From NCBI GenBank assembly GCA_015522345.1, contig WAML01000001.1, positions 1 through 6,420 on the forward strand: 6,420 nt of DNA. Direction: 5' to 3'. Below, one piece after another: positions 1 through 4,703 of the stretch. Numbering within the stretch: position 1 is the first letter of the stretch; each line of letters starts with the position of its first letter. The DNA comes from Desulfurococcales archaeon. Its GTDB lineage: Archaea; Thermoproteota; Thermoprotei_A; Sulfolobales; Desulfurococcaceae. Under the pieces are notes generated by a model. It was not told the DNA's origin. It ran no database searches and saw only the letters and a program-made list of their open reading frames with translations. The position numbers and the translations under genes were made by a program.

Positions 1-1004
1 ACTATTTTTCCTCCTGTTGCTCTTTCTAGTTTTTCCATGTCGCTTCTTTTTACTCTTCTTACTGCTAGTATTCCTTTCTTTGCTAGGAAGTGTTGTGCTA
101 CTTCATCAATACCCTTCTGACAAACAACAACATTAGCACCAGCACCAGCAATCTTCTCAACCATCTTCTTTAGTATCTCTTCTTCCTCTTGCAAGAAGGC
201 CCTCATTTGACTTGGATCAGTAATTCTTATTTCTGCATCAATCTCTGGTTTTTCTACTTCTAGTGGTGTGTCTAGTAGTGCTATTCTAGCACCTTCAACC
301 CTCCTAGGCATACCAGGATGAACAACCTCCTTATCCAAAACAATACCATAAACAAGCTGAGTATCTAGTACGCCACCACCTTTCTTCTTCTCAATCTTTA
401 TATCATCTAGTCTTACCTTGTATGTTCCATCAGGTCTCTTTTCAGCAACTGTTAATACAGCATCAATTGCTAAATCAGCTAGTTTCTCTCTAATAGTACC
501 ACTACCAACAAATTTACTTGATATAGCTGTAAACACTAACTTCTTTAATGTATTCCTGTCCTCTGGATCAACTTTAATAGATATTTCATCGAGTATTTCA
601 AGCGCTTGCCTCATAGCCTTTACATATCCTTCTATTATTAGTGTTGGGTGAATATTCTGGTCTAGAAGTTCTTCTGCTTTCTCGAGTAATGTACCAGCTA
701 GTACAACAGCTGTAGTAGTTCCATCACCTACTTCAGCATCCTGCGCCTTAGCTACTTCTACCAATAGTTTAGCTGCTGGATGCTGTACTTCCATTTCTTT
801 AACTATTGTAGCGCCATCGTTAGTTACTGTAATATCTCCAAAGCTGTCTACAAGCATTTTATCTAGTCCACGTGGTCCAAGACTAGTCTTTAGAACTTCG
901 GCTAGAGCTCTAGCAGCCATGATATTAGATCTTAGGGCATCTCTTCCAGTAGTTCTCTGAGTACCCTCTTTAAGTATTAGTACAGGAACTCCATAGAGAG
1001 CCAT
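1..1004 (-). CDS. Thermosome (group II chaperonin) subunit, N-terminal 334 residues, 3' end outside window
   Basis: This is an ATP-driven cytosolic chaperonin subunit. The family forms double-ring, lidded complexes that refold proteins in archaea. The reading frame is open from ATG 1004 to the window edge, giving 334 residues of a family that is usually about 540-560 long. The visible part contains the N-terminal equatorial nucleotide-binding motifs: LGPRGLDKML at about residues 42-51, NDGAT at about 62-66, and GDGTTTAVV at about 93-101, whose Asp94 corresponds to a conserved residue of the ATP site. The intermediate and apical regions follow, ending in ERATGGKI. The start is supported by GAGGTG at 1017-1012, exactly 7 nt upstream. 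The gene diverges from the 115-residue gene at 1158 and has its own TATA-like element near 1066. Archaea often have alpha, beta and gamma subunits; I cannot say which this is. The family call is certain. Confidence 0.97.
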   Translation of the reverse strand, partial: MALYGVPVLILKEGTQRTTGRDALRSNIMAARALAEVLKTSLGPRGLDKMLVDSFGDITVTNDGATIVKEMEVQHPAAKLLVEVAKAQDAEVGDGTTTAVVLAGTLLEKAEELLDQNIHPTLIIEGYVKAMRQALEILDEISIKVDPEDRNTLKKLVFTAISSKFVGSGTIREKLADLAIDAVLTVAEKRPDGTYKVRLDDIKIEKKKGGGVLDTQLVYGIVLDKEVVHPGMPRRVEGARIALLDTPLEVEKPEIDAEIRITDPSQMRAFLQEEEEILKKMVEKIAGAGANVVVCQKGIDEVAQHFLAKKGILAVRRVKRSDMEKLERATGGKI

Positions 1005-1061
1005 AAAGGTACACCTCTCTCTCAAAATCACTTTCTGTTTTCGTTTTTGATTAAACCGGTT

Positions 1062-1087
1062 CTATATAAGCTTATCTCTAAATAAGC
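1062..1087 (-). promoter_or_regulatory. Thermosome promoter with overlapping ATAAGC/GCTTAT repeats
   Basis: On the minus strand the sequence CTTATATAG (1070-1062) is a plausible TATA box. A start about 25 bases downstream would give a leader of about 35 nt before ATG 1004. Over its upstream edge lies a perfect 10-bp palindrome, ATAAGCTTAT (1066-1075). A further ATAAGC at 1082-1087 forms an inverted pair with GCTTAT (1070-1075), with a 6-nt spacer. This is where a regulator could block the binding of TBP and TFB. The repeats are seen directly; the promoter and operator roles are inferred. Confidence 0.5.
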
Positions 1088-1095
1088 GACATAAG

Positions 1096-1150
1096 AATAT
1101 TAAATGGTTCACCAAATACAATGATTATTTAGGGAAGAGAATGTAAGGTG
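1096..1150 (+). promoter_or_regulatory. Putative promoter and ribosome binding site of the 115-residue gene
   Basis: AATATTAAAT (about 1096-1105) is a weak TATA-like element and would place transcription start near 1125, giving a leader of about 33 nt. The ribosome binding site AAGGTG (1145-1150) is clear and sits 7 nt before ATG 1158, the same spacing as in the thermosome gene. The rest of the gap between the two divergent genes is AT-rich with no other feature that I recognise. Confidence 0.4.
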
Positions 1151-1157
1151 AAAACTA

Positions 1158-1505
1158 ATGAATGCAGAATCACGAGTTAATGAGATAGTAGATAAAATAT
1201 TGAAAGTGTACAGTAAATACATTGACGAATACCTTGATATATACAGCGGCAATAGATATCTTTTATCAGTAATTGAATCACTAATACATGAATGTAAAAC
1301 AGGCTTCCTAGACTCTAGTGAACTACAGAAAATAGCTATTGAATTAAGAGAGAAAATACTAGAGGGCCCAGGCAATATAAACCCTTATATAATGGAGATT
1401 CTAGGAATTTTAGAAGAAAGTTCAGAAGAAAATAATTTGAGAGAAGCACTAGAACTAGCAAAGAGGTTATGGAAAGAAGATCGTTTTGAAAAATTAGAAG
1501 TATAA
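1158..1505 (+). CDS. Hypothetical small, acidic, mostly helical protein (115 aa)
   Basis: I do not recognise this protein. It is rich in Glu, Leu, Ile and Lys with heptad-like hydrophobic spacing, and it looks almost entirely alpha-helical, in perhaps four or five helices. There is one Cys (about residue 46), no signal peptide, no membrane segment and no catalytic motif. A Gly-Pro-Gly turn near residues 74-76 divides it into two halves. The start is well supported by AAGGTG ending 7 nt upstream. The gene diverges from the thermosome gene and shares a short intergenic region with it, so co-regulation is possible. A frame of 88 codons on the opposite strand (1109-1375) has no comparable ribosome binding site and is taken as a shadow. 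It is probably a real gene; the function is unknown. Confidence 0.8.
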   Translation: MNAESRVNEIVDKILKVYSKYIDEYLDIYSGNRYLLSVIESLIHECKTGFLDSSELQKIAIELREKILEGPGNINPYIMEILGILEESSEENNLREALELAKRLWKEDRFEKLEV

Positions 1506-1512
1506 TGTAGAG

Positions 1513-1544
1513 CACAGTACTGTGGTTATCTAGTTTTTTACTAG
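1513..1544 (+). terminator. Putative terminator with palindrome between convergent genes
   Basis: Downstream of the stop codon of the 115-residue gene there is a perfect 12-bp palindrome, CACAGTACTGTG (1513-1524), followed by a T6 run (1534-1539) set between two CTAG tetramers. Crenarchaeal termination usually needs only a U-rich stretch, so the T6 run may act as the rightward terminator. The palindrome could also be a protein-binding site. The oppositely directed gene ends at 1546. Confidence 0.4.
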
Positions 1545-1545
1545 C

Positions 1546-1896
1546 CTACACTTTCATTGATATATTAAAACTTCTTAGAACATGACGAATACTTCTTCTC
1601 AACACATATAAGTCTAGATCAGATTTTCCAAAACTACCATATTGTTCAAAGACGAGTTTTCCATCTAGATAGACACGAATAGCTGGAGCATCTTTTATGT
1701 CTTTAGAAAGTTCAGGATTCTTATCAATACATACTCTAAGAACAAGTATAGAAGGATCTACGTGTTTCTCTAAGTACTTTACTGCTCTAGAAAACTCTTT
1801 GTTTCTAGAATCATTTTCTCTATAGTACTCAATAATAACTACTCTATTAGACAAAATAGCTCTTTCAATATCAGTTTTAGACTCTACTTCAATCAT
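1546..1896 (-). CDS. Thioredoxin-fold protein without CXXC active site (116 aa)
   Basis: The layout matches a thioredoxin domain. A core beta strand (VVIIEYY, about residues 19-25) is followed by a helix where thioredoxins carry WCGPC. A second strand and loop follow (VLRVCIDKNPEL, about 52-63), then the region of the cis-proline (APA, Pro71), a strand with a Gly turn (VYLDGKLV, about 75-82), and a C-terminal helix. The active-site position reads ENDSRNKE, with no Cys or Trp, and the only Cys (Cys56) lies in the second strand, so dithiol chemistry is not expected. A binding or structural role is more likely. It is the last gene of a four-gene minus-strand cluster. Its ATG lies inside the end of the preceding gene (8-nt overlap, ATGATTGA), and TGGTG (1910-1906) lies 9 nt upstream. 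The fold assignment is by pattern and fairly confident; the function is unknown. Confidence 0.75.
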   Translation of the reverse strand: MIEVESKTDIERAILSNRVVIIEYYRENDSRNKEFSRAVKYLEKHVDPSILVLRVCIDKNPELSKDIKDAPAIRVYLDGKLVFEQYGSFGKSDLDLYVLRRSIRHVLRSFNISMKV

Positions 1897-2092
1897 TAGT
1901 TATTACACCAGTTCTTCTTAAATTCTTTACCTCTTGGAGAGCCTTGTATGCTTCTATCATTAATCTTAGAAATAGAGTATTATAAACACTGTTATTATTT
2001 AGTGATTGATAGAAACCTATACTAGCCAAATTAATTACTTTCCAAAGCTTCTTCTCGACATAACCTAGTCCAAGATACATAGGTTCTTCCAC
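1889..2092 (-). CDS. Hypothetical small helical protein (67 aa)
   Basis: I do not recognise this protein. It appears to be two or three amphipathic helices (about residues 10-30 and 34-60) with aromatic residues in the first half and a basic end (KNLRRTG). It has no Cys, no signal peptide and no convincing membrane segment. The start is a GTG at 2092, chosen because GGGTG (2104-2100) ends exactly 7 nt upstream; an ATG at codon 5 has no such site. That ribosome binding site overlaps the TAG stop of the upstream zinc-ribbon gene (11 bp between the genes), and the last 8 bases overlap the next gene. Both facts imply coupled translation and a real protein despite its size. Confidence 0.7.
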   Translation of the reverse strand: MEEPMYLGLGYVEKKLWKVINLASIGFYQSLNNNSVYNTLFLRLMIEAYKALQEVKNLRRTGVITND

Positions 2093-2103
2093 GTCAATAC
2101 ACC

Positions 2104-2946
2104 CTATACAGGTATTTTCCTAGAGCTAATCTCCTCCATAATTAGAGATAATTCACTAGATCTAAGGTATATGGGGTAGTATATTCTTACAGAAGGAACT
2201 ATACGTTCACGAGGACTCTTCATATCTATGTCGCTTACTAGAATAAAACCTGTATCCACTATATCACGTAGTTGTGCTACACTAGCTGTTTTAATAAATT
2301 CAATAAATCTTTCTCCAAAATTCAATTGTTCACGAATATAGTTTTCACCAACAACGTATCCACATACCATACACCCGTAGTCAGCCATAATTGTTCTAAA
2401 ACCACATTTAGGACACTGTATTGGTGTAGGTCTTCCATATTTTTCCCAAATATATTGTAACATAGATACTAAGTCGTCTCTGTTATACTTCTTAGCTAGT
2501 TTATAGAGTTCTTGAATATATGGTATAAGTACTTCTTCTCCAGTACCTATTACGAACTCTAGCTGATCTATTGTAAGTTTATCGATACTCTCTAAGATCT
2601 TTGCGGAAACAATCTTATACAATTGCCTTCTATACCTATTTATCCTCTTTACAACAGTGTCAACAGATGGTTTATAGCTAGTAGATGTAACTACAGCGTT
2701 CACTACTTCTTTTGAAATTTCATCGAGAAGTCTCTGAGGAAGTTCTAAGTAACTTATCCCAAGAGCCTCTATTACATACTCTTTATATTGTTCTGCCAAG
2801 GAATCCAAGTCTATTGTCTTATGACGTCTTCTTCTACGTCTCTTCTTCTTAGTTTTTTGTTCCAAAGTAGCTGTTTGATTAGACTCTCCACTATTACTAT
2901 CTTTGACTTCAGTACTAGTCTTTGCTGATTTCTTCTTTCTAGGAAT
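2104..2946 (-). CDS. Zinc-ribbon protein with highly basic N-terminal tail (280 aa from a proposed ATT start)
   Basis: Three parts are visible. First comes a hydrophilic tail with a Lys/Arg tract (KTKKKRRRRRRHK). Next is a helical region of about 130 residues. Then a four-Cys zinc ribbon (CPKC, 10 residues, CMVC; Cys 151, 154, 165 and 168 when counted from TTG 2865) precedes a C-terminal helical and strand region of about 85 residues. The tail suggests contact with RNA, DNA or ribosomes; this is inference, and I do not recognise the family. The first conventional start is TTG 2865 (253 aa), which has no ribosome binding site. The frame stays open upstream to a TAG at 2955-2953, and a strong GAGGTG (2961-2956) lies 9 nt before ATT 2946. 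The 27 extra codons (PRKKKSAK and so on) extend the same kind of tail. I therefore propose ATT 2946, with TTG 2865 as the alternative. Confidence 0.8.
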   Translation of the reverse strand: MPRKKKSAKTSTEVKDSNSGESNQTATLEQKTKKKRRRRRRHKTIDLDSLAEQYKEYVIEALGISYLELPQRLLDEISKEVVNAVVTSTSYKPSVDTVVKRINRYRRQLYKIVSAKILESIDKLTIDQLEFVIGTGEEVLIPYIQELYKLAKKYNRDDLVSMLQYIWEKYGRPTPIQCPKCGFRTIMADYGCMVCGYVVGENYIREQLNFGERFIEFIKTASVAQLRDIVDTGFILVSDIDMKSPRERIVPSVRIYYPIYLRSSELSLIMEEISSRKIPV

Positions 2947-2961
2947 TTCTGTCTACACCTC
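2941..2961 (-). promoter_or_regulatory. Ribosome binding site with no ATG/GTG/TTG start; ATT proposed
   Basis: GAGGTG (2961-2956) is as good as the site of the thermosome gene and lies 12 bases after the stop of the preceding gene. No in-frame ATG, GTG or TTG lies downstream until 2865. ATT at 2946 is in frame at a spacing of 9 nt, the same spacing as the thioredoxin-fold gene further down this cluster. The site decides the start of the zinc-ribbon gene. Confidence 0.55.
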
Positions 2962-2972
2962 TTGAATCTTCT

Positions 2973-3281
2973 CTATCGTAAACGCTCTCTATCTTCAATG
3001 TATTTACTAATAAGGTAACTAATTACATTTGTTAAAATAGCCTTATTCTTATTATTTACAATTCTTCTTAGTGTTCTCTCATACTTTATTGGATCAGCGT
3101 CTCGAGTACCAAAGAATCCCTCAAGTAGATTCATACTTATATATTCTAGAAGCTCTCCATATTCATCAGATAAATCTATGTCTTCATAGTGTTTCATAAC
3201 AATATCCTCTATTAGATCGCCGAGATATACATCAGTTATATTTATGTAGTCTGCGTATATTATGTCGGTTTCTCTAACCAC
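2973..3281 (-). CDS. Hypothetical acidic protein (102 aa), first gene of four-gene cluster
   Basis: I do not recognise this protein. It is acidic in its first two thirds (many Asp and Glu at about residues 22-63) and turns basic towards the end (about residues 67-80 and 97-102). It looks helical after a short strand-like N-terminus (ETDIIYADYINITDVYL). It has no Cys and no signal or membrane segment. The GTG start at 3281 follows a strong AAGGAGG (3298-3292) with a 10-nt spacer. It opens the minus-strand cluster that runs through the zinc-ribbon, 67-residue and thioredoxin-fold genes, and it is transcribed from the divergent region upstream. Its negative charge next to a gene encoding a poly-basic protein makes a complex between the two conceivable, but nothing in the sequence proves this. 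Confidence 0.75.
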   Translation of the reverse strand: MVRETDIIYADYINITDVYLGDLIEDIVMKHYEDIDLSDEYGELLEYISMNLLEGFFGTRDADPIKYERTLRRIVNNKNKAILTNVISYLISKYIEDRERLR

Positions 3282-3295
3282 TTTAGTTCTTCCTC

Positions 3296-3308
3296 CTTAG
3301 CTACTAAG
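3296..3308 (-). repeat. Short inverted repeat beside the ribosome binding site
   Basis: CTTAG and CTAAG arms with a 3-nt spacer lie directly next to, and slightly over, the AAGGAGG site of the 102-residue gene. In the mRNA they could form a 5-bp stem, or in DNA a small operator. The repeat is short enough to be chance. Confidence 0.3.
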
Positions 3309-3333
3309 TCTGCCCCTCGATACTTTTGCCCAG

Positions 3334-3357
3334 AATACCCCTATTCTATAGGGTATT
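3334..3357. repeat. Hairpin/palindrome in divergent promoter region
   Basis: CCCTAT (3339-3344) and ATAGGG (3348-3353) form a perfect 6-bp inverted repeat around TCT. With one bulged C the pairing continues through AATA (3334-3337) and TATT (3354-3357), giving a 10-bp stem. It lies between the likely TATA box and transcription start of the minus-strand cluster, a typical operator position. It is the most structured element in the 186 bases between the two divergent start codons. The structure is seen directly; the operator role is inferred. Confidence 0.55.
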
Positions 3358-3364
3358 TAAAAAA
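3354..3364 (-). promoter_or_regulatory. Putative TATA box of the four-gene cluster
   Basis: On the minus strand the sequence TTTTTTAAATA (3364-3354) is a good archaeal TATA-type element. Transcription would start near 3333, giving a leader of about 50 nt before GTG 3281. It overlaps the outer arm of the hairpin at 3334-3357. Confidence 0.45.
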
Positions 3365-3390
3365 TGACTATCAACAAAATTATTTCACTC

Positions 3391-3408
3391 TATTTAAAAA
3401 TATTTATA
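3391..3408 (+). promoter_or_regulatory. Putative TATA element of the Hsp20-like gene
   Basis: TATTTAAAAA followed by TATTTATA is an extended TATA-like stretch. Transcription would start at about 3425-3431, leaving roughly 40 nt before GTG 3468. A second candidate, TATAAAA at 3430-3436, lies closer and would place the start at about 3457, too close for a normal leader with its GAGGTG site. Confidence 0.4.
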
Positions 3409-3467
3409 CATCGAAACTATTAAATTACCTATAAAACTAATTGGATATTGAGGTGGAGATAGTTTCG

Positions 3468-3752
3468 GTGGAGTCCCCGCCACTCCCATACCTTACGCTA
3501 GACGAACTCGAATGCGAGATTGTTGATGGAAAAAGACGATATGCTAGAATTATAGTGTACCTTACTTCCGAGTCTAGTGTAAAAGTCTTAACAAAAGATA
3601 ATGAAGTCCTTGTTTTAGCTAAAGATAGTGAATCAAGGTACAGACATTGCAAAGTAAAGCTATGGTTTAAGCCAAAGAGAGTATCATATAAAGTAAACAA
3701 TGGTGTATTAGTTATTGATGCAAAAGGATCTATTCTAGGACTTCTATTCTGA
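3468..3752 (+). CDS. Minimal Hsp20/alpha-crystallin-like protein (94 aa)
   Basis: Small heat-shock proteins bind unfolded proteins without using ATP. The match here is the order of strands in an alpha-crystallin domain: a strand pair (RIIVYL, then EVLVLAKDSES), a basic Tyr/Arg-rich stretch (RYRHCKVKLWF) in the place of the loop leading to the next strand, and the hallmark A-x-x-x-N-G-V-L motif, seen as VSYKVNNGVLVI at about residues 72-83. The domain nearly fills the protein. The N-terminal arm is short, and the C-terminus ends in ILGLLF without a clear I-x-I tail, so large oligomers may not form. The frame is open back to TTG 3441, but a TAA stop lies directly before that codon and it has no ribosome binding site. 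GTG 3468 lies 9 nt after GGAG within GAGGTGGAG (3450-3458) and is preferred. GTG 3453 is also possible. A p23/CS-type domain is the main alternative. Confidence 0.72.
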   Translation: MESPPLPYLTLDELECEIVDGKRRYARIIVYLTSESSVKVLTKDNEVLVLAKDSESRYRHCKVKLWFKPKRVSYKVNNGVLVIDAKGSILGLLF

Positions 3753-3782
3753 ATTAATGAAAACAAAGATTCAAAAGCGTAT
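3753..3782 (-). terminator. Putative U-rich terminator after the phosphatase gene
   Basis: Read on the minus strand, the bases after the phosphatase stop contain CTTTTGAATCTTTGTTTTC, three T-rich clusters, as expected for crenarchaeal termination without a hairpin. It is a 30-bp gap between convergent genes, and I see no stem-loop in it. Confidence 0.4.
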
Positions 3783-4703
3783 CTAAATAGATTTTATAAA
3801 TTCTATAATATTCTCTCGAGTAGTATTTGGTTCTAATAACAAGTATGCTACACGATCTATCCCATATACTGGTGCTTTGCTAGAGAAAATAGTTATAACG
3901 TGTCCTCCGTGATCGATCCTATAGCCTCCTTCAACTGGTTCATGGGCTCTAACTATAAAGTCTACATTAGCTAGTTTTAGAGTTTTTTCCGTAACTTTAA
4001 AACCAAATAATTTACCTGCTCCACGGAAGGACTCTGTATAATCTATATCTTGCTCAATAGGGTCACTCCATAGAATATCCTCTAAAACACTATCATCAAC
4101 CATAGGCTTATCTAATGTAAAAGCCTCTTCAAAACTCTTAGAATACAAGACATTAGCTGGCGGACCTCCATGTAAGAGAAGAGCTTGGCTAGGTACATAT
4201 GCTATTAAAGGTATTTTCTGAAACACCTCCAAGAATATACTATAAACATATCTCCATGAATTACCGTACTTATTCATTAATTGTTCAGTAAAATCATGCG
4301 GGTATGGAACAAGAATAGGTGAAGGTTCATGATTGCCTCTTAATACGACTACATTACCTGGGGCTAGGATTTTGAGCATTAGAACAGCTGCTATGGTCTC
4401 TACTTGAAATAAACCTCTATCTATATAGTCTCCCAGAAATACTAATACGGCTTCATTACGTTCAAGCTTCTTTAGCAGGTTCTCTCTCTTAAGAATAGAC
4501 ACTAGCGTCTCTAGATCGCCGTGTAAGTCGCCAATAACTATTTTATCGACATCTCTATTTATCTCAACCATGTTATAGTATCTTGGTTTAATTAAACTCG
4601 AACTAGTCTTTAATACGTCATAGAATTCTAAAACTATTTTAACAACACTTAAAGTATCATTTGTACTGTTAATGACATCTTTCAAGAAAGCATTAACATC
4701 CAT
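3783..4703 (-). CDS. PPP-family Ser/Thr protein phosphatase (306 aa)
   Basis: This is a metal-dependent phosphoprotein phosphatase of the PP1/PP2A superfamily, acting in the cytosol to remove phosphate from serine and threonine. All signature motifs are present in order: GDLHG (about 58-62), GDYIDRG (91-97), RGNHE (122-126), HGG (178-180), WSDP (212-215, as in PP1) and RAHEP (252-256). FSSKAPVYG follows, at the place of the eukaryotic FSAPNYCG. These supply the Asp, His and Asn ligands of the two-metal centre and the catalytic His. The length of about 300 residues is normal for archaeal members. The longest frame begins at GTG 4730, but ATG 4703 overlaps the upstream stop as TAATG and lies exactly 7 nt after GGGTG (4715-4711), so it is the likely start. 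The gene is last in an operon and translationally coupled to the 453-residue gene. Its substrate is unknown. Confidence 0.95.
   Translation of the reverse strand: MDVNAFLKDVINSTNDTLSVVKIVLEFYDVLKTSSSLIKPRYYNMVEINRDVDKIVIGDLHGDLETLVSILKRENLLKKLERNEAVLVFLGDYIDRGLFQVETIAAVLMLKILAPGNVVVLRGNHEPSPILVPYPHDFTEQLMNKYGNSWRYVYSIFLEVFQKIPLIAYVPSQALLLHGGPPANVLYSKSFEEAFTLDKPMVDDSVLEDILWSDPIEQDIDYTESFRGAGKLFGFKVTEKTLKLANVDFIVRAHEPVEGGYRIDHGGHVITIFSSKAPVYGIDRVAYLLLEPNTTRENIIEFIKSI

Noticed and set aside
101..107. C-box-like TGATGAA on the minus strand, as in C/D guide RNAs
   Set aside because: It encodes part of the thermosome (IDEVAQ) and I found no matching D box at a suitable distance.
418..651. Open frame of 77 codons on the plus strand
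   Set aside because: It lies entirely within the thermosome gene on the other strand, whose protein is unmistakable; no ribosome binding site or recognisable product.
1109..1375. Open frame of 88 codons on the minus strand
   Set aside because: Opposes the 115-residue gene, which has a good ribosome binding site; its Ser/Leu-rich translation looks like an antisense shadow.
2272..2460. Open frame of 62 codons on the plus strand
   Set aside because: Antisense to the zinc-ribbon coding region, with no site for translation; its Cys and Thr content mirrors the other strand.
2821..2860. Arg/Lys codon tract considered as a frameshift or sequencing artefact
   Set aside because: The frame is open and sensible on both sides, and basic tails of this kind are common in nucleic-acid-binding proteins.
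3441..3443. TTG as the start of the Hsp20-like gene
   Set aside because: It is merely the first possible codon after an in-frame TAA, with no ribosome binding site upstream; GTG 3468 fits the local pattern better.
3437..3766. Open frame of 109 codons on the minus strand
   Set aside because: Almost the exact antisense of the Hsp20-like gene; the plus-strand frame shows a recognisable N-G-V-L motif, and this frame shows nothing.
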